The notes below the pieces were generated by a model. That model did no database searches, had not been told where the DNA came from, and saw nothing but the letters and a program-made list of their open reading frames with translations. DNA of 64,000 bases from Hydrogenophaga taeniospiralis CCUG 15921 (GTDB taxonomy: Bacteria; Pseudomonadota; Gammaproteobacteria; Burkholderiales; Burkholderiaceae_C): the NCBI RefSeq assembly GCF_001592305.1, contig NZ_BCWR01000010.1, positions 177,093-241,092 of the forward strand. Direction: 5' to 3'. Shown here one piece after another: positions 54,249-64,000 of the stretch. Each line of letters opens with the position of its first letter. The stretch's first letter is position 1. Position numbers and translations under genes: made by a program.

Positions 54249-55235
54249 ATGGCTTCCGTGACCACCCCCGCCACCCCTTCCGCCAGTCCGGCCGCGCCTG
54301 CGCGCTACCTCACCGCCGCGCTCTACAAATTCGTCGACCTGCCCGACCACGCGGCCCTGCGCGAACCGCTGCTGGCCTGTTGTGAGGCGAACCAGGTCAA
54401 GGGCACGCTGCTGCTCGCCCGCGAGGGCATCAACGGCACCATCGCCGGCCCCGAAGCCGGGGTGCGCGCGGTGCTCGCCCGGCTGCGCGCCGACCCGCGC
54501 CTCGCCGCGCTGCAGCACAAGGAAGCCTGGGCCAGCCACCCGCCGTTCCTGCGCATGAAAGTGCGGCTCAAGCAAGAGATCGTGAGCCTGCACGTGCCCG
54601 GGCTGGACCCGAACAAGACCGTGGGCCAGTACGTGAAACCGCAGGACTGGGACGCCCTGCTGGCCGACCCGGGCGTGCTGCTGATCGACACCCGCAACGA
54701 CTACGAGGTCGCCATCGGCACGTTCAAGGGCGCGATCAACCCGGCCATCAAAACCTTCACCGAACTGCCCGCCTGGCTCGATGCCCAGCCGGCGCTGCAG
54801 GGTGGGCAAAAACCCCGGGTGGCGATGTTCTGCACCGGGGGCATCCGCTGCGAGAAGTCCACCGCGCTGCTGAAGATGCGGGGTTTCGACGAGGTCTACC
54901 ACCTCGAAGGCGGCATCCTCAAATACCTCGAAGAGATCCCGCCCGCGCAGAGCAGCTGGGAGGGCGAATGCTTCGTGTTCGACGAACGCGTGAGCGTGGG
55001 CCATGGCCTGCGGCCCGGCCCCTACGAGTTGTGCCGCTCCTGCCGCTGGCCACTGGGTGAGGCCGAAAAAGCGTCGCCGCTGTACGTCAAGGGTGTGAGC
55101 TGCCCGCATTGCCACGACCAGCGCACACCGGAGGAAAAGGCCGGCCTGGCCGAACGCCAGCGCCAGGTGGAACTGGCCGAGGCGCGAGGCGAGGTGCATG
55201 TGGGCGCGCGCATGCCTTCGCACGACGGCCACTGA
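54249..55235 (+). CDS. trhO: tRNA uridine(34) hydroxylase / rhodanese-like protein TrhO
   Basis: The 328-residue protein (YceA family) has an N-terminal ferredoxin-like domain ([40 protein letters not shown]), a rhodanese domain with the catalytic cysteine in [13 protein letters not shown] (about residue 197) and a C-terminal zinc-ribbon-like part ([13 protein letters not shown] and CPHC). TrhO installs 5-hydroxyuridine in tRNA wobble positions using oxygen. The C-terminal extension after the zinc site is short and charged. It is convergent with cbbR. Confidence 0.9.
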   Translation: MASVTTPATPSASPAAPARYLTAALYKFVDLPDHAALREPLLACCEANQVKGTLLLAREGINGTIAGPEAGVRAVLARLRADPRLAALQHKEAWASHPPFLRMKVRLKQEIVSLHVPGLDPNKTVGQYVKPQDWDALLADPGVLLIDTRNDYEVAIGTFKGAINPAIKTFTELPAWLDAQPALQGGQKPRVAMFCTGGIRCEKSTALLKMRGFDEVYHLEGGILKYLEEIPPAQSSWEGECFVFDERVSVGHGLRPGPYELCRSCRWPLGEAEKASPLYVKGVSCPHCHDQRTPEEKAGLAERQRQVELAEARGEVHVGARMPSHDGH

Positions 55236-55254
55236 GGCGACGCCACGGCCCGGC

Positions 55255-56196
55255 TCACGCCGCCTGCGGCAGCGTCAGCAGGCGGCCGTACTTTTCGGCC
55301 AGATGGCCCTCGGCGCGTTCCAGCATGAAATAGCGAAACGCCTCGGCCGCGGGTGAGAGCAGCTTGGAGAGCGTGTGCACCACGTTCCAGGCGCGCACGA
55401 TGGGCGTGCCTTCCACGTCGAGCGTGGCGATGAGCCCGTGTTCGAGTTCCAGGCCGATGGTGTGCAGCGAGAGGAAGCTGATGCCCATGCCGGCCATCAC
55501 GGCCTGTTTGATGGTTTCGTTGCTGCCCATCTCCATCACCACGCGCGGCTCCATGCGCGATTTCTCCAGAAAGTTTTCCATCGCGGCACGGGTGCCCGAG
55601 CCGCGCTCGCGCAGGATGAAACCGTAGGGCCGCAGGCTGTCCACTGTGGGATGGCCCACCTTGAGCAGCGGGTGGTCGGTGGGCGCCACGAACACATGGG
55701 GGTGTGCGGCAAAGGGCTCGGCCCGCGTGGCCAGTTCCTTGGGCGGGCGGCCCATGATGGCGATGTCCACCTCGTTGCCGTGCAGCATCTTCACCAACTG
55801 CTCCCGGTTGCCCACGGCGAGCCGGATTTCCACGCCCTCGTGTTCGCGCTGGAACTCGGCCAGCAGCCGCGGCAGGAAGTACTTGGCGGTGCTGACCATG
55901 CCGATGGTGAGCGTGCCCACCTCCAGCCGCTGCAGGCGCGCGGCGGCGTCTTCGGCGTCTTTCAGCGTGGCGAGCACCTTGCGTGCGTAGACCAGCATGT
56001 ATTCGCCCGCCGTGGTCAGCGCCACCTGCCGCCCGGTGCGCTCGAACAGCGGCAGGCCCACATGGCCTTCGAGCTCCTTGACCTGCATGGTCACGGCCGG
56101 TGGCGAGAGGTGCAGCACCTCGGCCGCGCGGGCAAAGCTCAGGTGCTTGGCGACCTCGGTGAAAACCCTGAGTTGGCGGAAGGTGGCGTTCTTCAT
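55255..56196 (-). CDS. cbbR: LysR-type regulator CbbR of the Calvin-cycle operon
   Basis: The 313-residue LysR-type regulator has an N-terminal helix-turn-helix (FRQLRVFTEVAKHLSFARAAEVLHLSPPAVTMQVKELE) and an effector-binding domain with the CbbR-like stretches STAKYFLPRLLAEF, EVDIAIMGRPP and SNETIKQAVMAGMGISFLSLHT. CbbR senses metabolites such as RuBP, PEP or NADPH in relatives and activates cbb transcription. The start at 56196 is set by the conserved MKNATFRQLRVF opening. It is divergent from cbbY, the standard arrangement. Confidence 0.9.
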   Translation of the reverse strand: MKNATFRQLRVFTEVAKHLSFARAAEVLHLSPPAVTMQVKELEGHVGLPLFERTGRQVALTTAGEYMLVYARKVLATLKDAEDAAARLQRLEVGTLTIGMVSTAKYFLPRLLAEFQREHEGVEIRLAVGNREQLVKMLHGNEVDIAIMGRPPKELATRAEPFAAHPHVFVAPTDHPLLKVGHPTVDSLRPYGFILRERGSGTRAAMENFLEKSRMEPRVVMEMGSNETIKQAVMAGMGISFLSLHTIGLELEHGLIATLDVEGTPIVRAWNVVHTLSKLLSPAAEAFRYFMLERAEGHLAEKYGRLLTLPQAA

Positions 56197-56206
56197 TAAG
56201 CAATAA

Positions 56207-56262
56207 CTTAACTGAAATTGAATAAATCGTGAATTTACCTTATTTAAGTCACTCCCTATAGT
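56207..56262 (+). promoter_or_regulatory. cbb operon promoter and likely CbbR-binding region
   Basis: The 111-base cbbR-cbbY gap is AT-rich. TTTACC (56234-56239) and TATAGT (56257-56262) are 17 bases apart, a good promoter for cbbY. Inverted CTTAA/TTAAG (56207-56211 and 56244-56248) frame a dyad typical of LysR-type sites overlapping the -35 region. Confidence 0.6.
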
Positions 56263-56307
56263 CCGTTCATCCCCCCGGATTCCCGGTCTTTGAAAAGGTG
56301 AACGGAC

Positions 56308-57015
56308 ATGTTGAAGGCCCTGATTTTTGATGTCGATGGCACCCTGGCCGACACGGAAAGCGTGCACCTGGAAGCGTTCAACCACGCGTTCCGGCAAGAG
56401 GGGCTGGACTGGTACTGGACGGTGGAGCAGTACACGCGGCTGCTCGACATCTCGGGCGGCAAGGAGCGCATGCTGCACCACTGGCGCACGGTGGACCCGG
56501 ACATGACCGAGGTGGACGCCGGCGCGGTGAACGACACCATCCACCGCCTGCACGAAACCAAGACCGCGTATTACGAAAACGCGGTCAACAACGGCGCGGT
56601 CACGCTGCGCCCTGGCGTGCTGGCCCTCATGAGCGAAGCGCGGGGCCAGGGCCTGCAGCTGGCCATTGCCACCACGACCTCGCCGGTCAACATCGCCGCG
56701 CTGCTGCGCTCGGCCATCGGTCTGGACTGGCGCTCGCATTTCCTGTCCATTGGCGACGCCAGCAACGCGCCGGTCAAGAAGCCCAACCCGCAGGTCTACA
56801 TGAAGGTGCTGGCCGACCTGGGCATGCGCGCGGCCGACTGCGTGGCCTTTGAAGACTCGGCCAATGGCCTGCGCGCGGCCACCGCGGCCGGCCTGCCCAC
56901 GGTGATCACCCCGAGCAGCTTCACGGCCCACCACGACTTCACCGGCGCCCTGCGCGTGGTGCCCGATCTGGGCGCGCTGGACGTGGCCCGCCTGCGCCAG
57001 TGGCACGGGCGCTGA
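56308..57015 (+). CDS. cbbY: CbbY HAD-superfamily sugar-phosphate phosphatase
   Basis: The 235-residue HAD hydrolase has motif [12 protein letters not shown], motif II IATTTSP and motif [18 protein letters not shown]. CbbY removes xylulose-1,5-bisphosphate, a potent inhibitor of RuBisCO formed by misfire. It is the first gene of this cbb operon; in Cupriavidus it follows cbbL-cbbS-cbbX, which are missing here. AAAGGTGA precedes the ATG. Confidence 0.9.
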   Translation: MLKALIFDVDGTLADTESVHLEAFNHAFRQEGLDWYWTVEQYTRLLDISGGKERMLHHWRTVDPDMTEVDAGAVNDTIHRLHETKTAYYENAVNNGAVTLRPGVLALMSEARGQGLQLAIATTTSPVNIAALLRSAIGLDWRSHFLSIGDASNAPVKKPNPQVYMKVLADLGMRAADCVAFEDSANGLRAATAAGLPTVITPSSFTAHHDFTGALRVVPDLGALDVARLRQWHGR

Positions 57016-57050
57016 ACCCTTTTTCTTATCCCATCCCACAGGCTCCGTTC

Positions 57051-57803
57051 ATGTCCATCCGCATCGCACCCTCCATCCTCTCCGCCGACTTCGCCCGCCT
57101 GGGTGCCGAGGTGAGGGCCATCGAAGCCGCCGGGGCCGACCTGGTGCATTTCGACGTGATGGACAACCACTACGTGCCCAACCTCACCATCGGCCCGCTG
57201 GTGTGTGAGGCGATCCGCCCGCACGTGAAGATCGGCATCGACGTGCACCTGATGGTGGAGCCGGTGGACGCGCTGATCCCGCTGTTCGCCAAGGCCGGCG
57301 CCAACCTCATCTGCTTCCACCCCGAGGCCAGCCGCCATGTGGATCGCACGCTGCAGCTGATCCGCGACCACGGCTGCAAGGCCGGCCTGGCGTTCAACCC
57401 GGCCACACCGCTGGCGCTGATGGACCACGTGATGGACCGGCTCGACCTGGTGCTGCTCATGAGCGTGAACCCCGGTTTCGGCGGGCAGAAGTTCATTGCG
57501 TCCACCTTGCCCAAACTGGCCGAGGCGCGCCGCCGCATCGACGCCCACATGGCCGCGGGCGGCCAGCCCATCTGGCTCGAGGTGGACGGTGGTGTGAAGG
57601 TGGACAACATCGGCGAGATCGTGGCCGCGGGTGCCGACACCCTGGTGGCCGGCAGCGCCGTGTTTGGCGCGCCCGACAACGACGGCGGCTATCACACCGT
57701 CATGAAGCAGCTCCGCAAGAACGGCAGCCCCCACGCTCCGTCGCTTCGCGAGTCGCTGCCCCCCGAGGGGGTGCGTTCTCAGCTTGGGGCGGCCCGTCGC
57801 TGA
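57051..57803 (+). CDS. rpe: Ribulose-phosphate 3-epimerase with repeat-derived C-terminus
   Basis: The 250-residue TIM-barrel enzyme interconverts ribulose-5-phosphate and xylulose-5-phosphate. It has the usual [58 protein letters not shown] and [31 protein letters not shown]. The normal protein ends near MKQLRK (about residue 222); the last 28 residues ([18 protein letters not shown] and on) are the translation of a subtype B palindromic repeat that also supplies the TGA stop. The catalytic core is complete. Confidence 0.9.
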   Translation: MSIRIAPSILSADFARLGAEVRAIEAAGADLVHFDVMDNHYVPNLTIGPLVCEAIRPHVKIGIDVHLMVEPVDALIPLFAKAGANLICFHPEASRHVDRTLQLIRDHGCKAGLAFNPATPLALMDHVMDRLDLVLLMSVNPGFGGQKFIASTLPKLAEARRRIDAHMAAGGQPIWLEVDGGVKVDNIGEIVAAGADTLVAGSAVFGAPDNDGGYHTVMKQLRKNGSPHAPSLRESLPPEGVRSQLGAARR

Positions 57804-57806
57804 GAA
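57728..57806. repeat. Palindromic repeat, subtype B, at the 3' end of rpe
   Basis: This repeat contains the hairpin GCCCCC/GGGGGTGC (about 57768-57784) and the long stem TTCTCAGC/GCTGAGAA (57776-57783 with 57799-57806) around CTTGGGGCGGCCC. It matches the copy in elaA in layout and core, while the outer stem has different complementary bases. It encodes the C-terminus of Rpe. Confidence 0.82.
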
Positions 57807-57850
57807 CCTCCGCCATTCAACGAATCCAGCAACTCCCACGAAAGCCCTCC

Positions 57851-58948
57851 ATGACCACGCGCCGCCGCTTCACCCTCACGCAATACCTGATCGAACAACG
57901 CCGCCGCTTCCCCGGCGCCAGCGGCGACTTCAACGCGCTGCTGCTCGACGTGGCCCTGGCCTGCAAGGCCATCGCCCGCACGGTGGCCTTTGGGGAGCTC
58001 GGCAGCATGCTCGGCCAGCCCGCGCCCGACGTCACCACCAGCATCAACGTGCAGGGCGAAGAGCAGAAGAAGCTCGACGTCATCAGCAACGAGTACTTCA
58101 CACAGATGACGGAATGGGGCGGTCACCTCGCGGGCATGGCCTCGGAAGAGATGGACCACCCGTACCAGATCCCGGCCACCATGCAGCGCGGCAAATACAT
58201 GTTGGTGTTCGACCCGCTCGACGGATCCAGCAACATCGACGTGAACGTGACCGTGGGCAGCATCTTCAGCGTGCTGCGCGCGCCGCAGGACGCGATCGAC
58301 AGCGGGCGCGACGTGGTCGCGGCCGATTTCCTGCAGCCCGGCACACAGCAGCTCGCCGCGGGCTACGCGCTCTACGGCCCCACCACCATGCTGGTGCTGA
58401 CCGTGGGCAACGGCGTGGCCGGCTTCACGCTGGACCCGAACCTCGGCCAGTTCATGCTCACGCACCCGAACCTGCAGATCCCCGAAGACACGCACGAGTT
58501 CGCCATCAACGCGTCCAACAGCCGCTTCTGGGAGACGCCGGTGAAACGTTATGTGGACGAGTGCCTGGCCGGCAAGACCGGCGCGCGCGGCAAGGACTTC
58601 AACATGCGCTGGATCGCCAGCATGGTGGCCGAAGCGCACCGCATCCTCATGCGCGGCGGTGTCTTCATGTACCCGCGCGACACCAAGGACCCGAGCAAAA
58701 ACGGCCGCCTGCGCCTGCTCTACGAAGCCAACCCGGTGGGCATGATCATCGAACAGGCCGGCGGCCGCGCCAGCACCGGCCGCGAGCCCATGCTGACCGT
58801 GAAGCCCACCGCGCTGCACCAGCGCATCGGTTTTGTGTTCGGCTCGAAGAACGAAGTGGAGCGCATCGAGCGCTACCACCGCGAGCCAGGTGCCTACAAG
58901 GACGACGCCAATCCGCTGTTCGCCGAGCGAAGCCTTTTCAGGGATTGA
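57851..58948 (+). CDS. fbp: Fructose-1,6-bisphosphatase, class 1
   Basis: The 365-residue class 1 enzyme (CbbF) removes the 1-phosphate from fructose-1,6-bisphosphate and often also acts on sedoheptulose-1,7-bisphosphate in the Calvin cycle. It shows the metal-binding [28 protein letters not shown] and the substrate region [19 protein letters not shown]. The length fits the long betaproteobacterial form. Order rpe-fbp-prk follows the classic cbb operon. Confidence 0.93.
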   Translation: MTTRRRFTLTQYLIEQRRRFPGASGDFNALLLDVALACKAIARTVAFGELGSMLGQPAPDVTTSINVQGEEQKKLDVISNEYFTQMTEWGGHLAGMASEEMDHPYQIPATMQRGKYMLVFDPLDGSSNIDVNVTVGSIFSVLRAPQDAIDSGRDVVAADFLQPGTQQLAAGYALYGPTTMLVLTVGNGVAGFTLDPNLGQFMLTHPNLQIPEDTHEFAINASNSRFWETPVKRYVDECLAGKTGARGKDFNMRWIASMVAEAHRILMRGGVFMYPRDTKDPSKNGRLRLLYEANPVGMIIEQAGGRASTGREPMLTVKPTALHQRIGFVFGSKNEVERIERYHREPGAYKDDANPLFAERSLFRD

Positions 58949-58949
58949 C

Positions 58950-59042
58950 CACCCCCGCGCCGCGCCCAAGGGCGCGTCACCCCCTCAAGGGGGCGGCACT
59001 GGCGGCCCGGCAAAGCCGGTTCCGCGGTGCCCTTGGTGAGCT
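58950..59042. repeat. Palindromic repeat, subtype A, between fbp and prk
   Basis: The repeat lies right after the fbp stop. It has GCGCC-AAGG-GCGC type first hairpin, CCCCCT/AAGGGGG and the inner CCGGC-AAA-GCCGG (about 59009-59021) closed by GGCAC/GTGCC. One more copy lies on the other side of prk. Confidence 0.87.
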
Positions 59043-59081
59043 TCCCCTCTGCTGAACTGATTTTGTTTTTTGGAGAACTTC

Positions 59082-59957
59082 ATGTCTGAACGCCATCCCA
59101 TCATCGCCATCACTGGATCGTCAGGTGCTGGTACGTCCACCGTCACCCGCACCTTCCAGAACATCTTCCGCCGCGAGAACGTGACGGCCGGCATCATCGA
59201 GGGCGACAGCTTCCACCGCTACGACCGCAAGGAAATGAAGGTCAAGGCGGCCGAGGCGGAGAAGGCGGGCAACAACAACTTCAGCCATTTCGGCGCCGAG
59301 GCCAACCTGTTTGGCGACATCGAAAACCTGTTCCGCACCTACAGCGAAACCGGCCAGGGCAAGTGCCGCAAGTACCTGCACAACGCCGAAGAGGCCGCGC
59401 CCTACCAGCAAGAGCCCGGCACCTTCACGCCCTGGGAAGACCTGCCCCCAGACACCGACATGCTGTTCTACGAAGGCCTGCACGGCGCCGTGGTCACGCC
59501 CGAACACAACGTGGCGCAGTACCCGGACCTGCTGGTGGGCGTGGTGCCCGTGATCAACCTGGAGTGGATCCAGAAGCTCTACCGCGACAAGAACATGCGC
59601 GGCTACAGCGCCGACGCGGTGACCGACACCATCCTGCGCCGCATGCCCGACTACGTGAACTACATCACCCCGCAGTTCCAGCACACGCACGTGAACTTCC
59701 AGCGCGTGCCCATCGTGGACACCAGCAACCCCTTTGTGGCGCGCGACGTGCCCACCGCCGACGAGAGCATGGTGGTGATCCGCTTCGCCCAGCCCAAGGG
59801 CATTGATTTCCAGTACCTGCTGAGCATGATCAATGGCTCCATGATGAGCCGTGCCAACACCATCGTGGTGCCGGGCGGGAAGATGGAACTGGCGATGCAG
59901 CTGATCTTCACGCCGTTCATCTGGCGAATGATCGAGCGGCGCAAAAGAGCTGGTTGA
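59082..59957 (+). CDS. prk: Phosphoribulokinase
   Basis: The 291-residue proteobacterial type phosphoribulokinase makes ribulose-1,5-bisphosphate, the RuBisCO substrate. It has the P-loop GSSGAGTSTVTRTF, IIEGDSFHRYDRKEMK, the catalytic region LFYEGLHGAV and PGGKMELAMQLIFTPFIWRMI at the end. Presence of prk with no RuBisCO gene in view is notable. The ATG at 59082 has TTGGAGAAC upstream; the alternative start four codons earlier overlaps this site. The gene is bracketed by two palindromic repeats. Confidence 0.95.
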   Translation: MSERHPIIAITGSSGAGTSTVTRTFQNIFRRENVTAGIIEGDSFHRYDRKEMKVKAAEAEKAGNNNFSHFGAEANLFGDIENLFRTYSETGQGKCRKYLHNAEEAAPYQQEPGTFTPWEDLPPDTDMLFYEGLHGAVVTPEHNVAQYPDLLVGVVPVINLEWIQKLYRDKNMRGYSADAVTDTILRRMPDYVNYITPQFQHTHVNFQRVPIVDTSNPFVARDVPTADESMVVIRFAQPKGIDFQYLLSMINGSMMSRANTIVVPGGKMELAMQLIFTPFIWRMIERRKRAG

Positions 59958-60052
59958 CCCCCCCCGCGCCGCGCCTGCGGCGCGTCACCCCCCAGGGGGC
60001 AACGCGAGTGGCCCGGCGAAGCCGGTTCCACCGCGTTCTGGACTGGCTTCCC
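59958..60052. repeat. Palindromic repeat, subtype A, between prk and tkt
   Basis: The repeat begins at the prk stop. It has GCGCCGC/GCGGCGC, CCCCC/AGGGGG and the inner stem CCGGC-GAA-GCCGG (about 60012-60024) closed by AACGCG/CGCGTT, the same outer version as the livG-livF copy. Two repeats flank prk on the same strand. Confidence 0.86.
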
Positions 60053-60089
60053 CTCTCTCTGCTTTCCTTTCTCTTCTTCAGGACTCTGT

Positions 60090-62171
<2,082 letters not shown>

Positions 62172-62172
62172 G

Positions 62173-63932
<1,760 letters not shown>

Positions 63933-63946
63933 TCGGGGAGAGCACC

Positions 63947-64000
63947 ATGAAATTCCTCCGATTCAGCGACGTGTGCACGAGCGGCTTCGCTCGCGACAAA
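63947..64000 (+). CDS. pgk: Phosphoglycerate kinase, N-terminal fragment (cut by window end)
   Basis: Only 18 codons are visible, reading MKFLRFSDVCTSGFARDK. The MKFxRFSD opening is typical of betaproteobacterial Pgk, which normally continues with the RVFIRADLNVP motif. GGGGAGAG lies upstream of the ATG, 14 bases after the gap stop. The position after gap matches cbbK in the standard operon, so the call is by context as much as by sequence. Confidence 0.75.
   Translation, partial: MKFLRFSDVCTSGFARDK

Noticed and set aside
57051..57803. Frameshift at the 3' end of rpe
   Set aside because: The extra residues are explained by a whole repeat read in frame, not by a shifted normal C-terminus.

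Overview
This is a GC-rich, densely coded window from a betaproteobacterium of the order Burkholderiales. It is most likely a Comamonadaceae member close to Hydrogenophaga. The evidence is a chromosomal Calvin-cycle (cbb) operon with a divergent cbbR, a Burkholderiales-type tad pilus locus, many acyl-CoA and solute-binding-protein genes, and a dispersed palindromic repeat of the kind seen in this family. No rRNA, tRNA, CRISPR array, prophage or transposase gene was recognised.

Layout. (1) 1-9404: end of a branched-chain amino acid type ABC transporter (livH-livM-livG-livF), then a bifunctional enoyl-CoA hydratase/3-hydroxyacyl-CoA dehydrogenase, a thiolase, an AtuA-type pair and a Bug-type binding protein; together they look like uptake and beta-oxidation of an acyl or carboxylic substrate. 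(2) 9444-14600: a minus-strand cluster encoding a StyA/indole-type flavin monooxygenase, its flavin reductase, a short-chain dehydrogenase and a dienelactone hydrolase/NTF2 fusion, facing a divergent AraC regulator; this matches the published plan of indole-oxidation (iif/ind) clusters. (3) 14639-25625: two acyl-CoA dehydrogenases, three other oxidoreductases, a thioesterase, a GST, ElaA, Ogt, an AraC regulator and a VOC protein. (4) 25957-39466: a complete tad/flp pilus locus with two pilins, prepilin peptidase, secretin, ATPase, inner-membrane platform, minor pilins, a TPR protein and an extra AAA+ ATPase. (5) 39587-43488, minus strand: a four-gene operon coding for a secreted three-repeat, curli-like protein, a small exported cysteine protein, a CsgG/HfaB-like lipoprotein fused to peptidoglycan-binding and DUF4384 domains, and a Sel1-repeat protein. 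I consider this the best candidate for an undescribed system. Divergent from it is a NarL-type response regulator followed by its histidine kinase. (6) 46417-55235: tex, two HDOD genes, two tandem TctC-like binding proteins, a patatin and trhO. (7) 55255-64000: cbbR and the operon cbbY-rpe-fbp-prk-tkt-gph-gap-pgk, with no RuBisCO genes between cbbR and cbbY.

The strongest theme across regions is a family of at least ten GC-rich palindromic repeats (about 80-146 nt). Their outer stems change sequence in a compensatory way from copy to copy. Most lie between genes, but one sits in frame inside ogt, one in frame inside elaA, one forms the C-terminus of rpe, and one provides the stop codon of tadB and the ribosome-binding site of tadC. 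Regions 4 and 5 together describe a cell-surface attachment island (Flp pili plus a putative amyloid-like fibre), probably under the adjacent two-component system.
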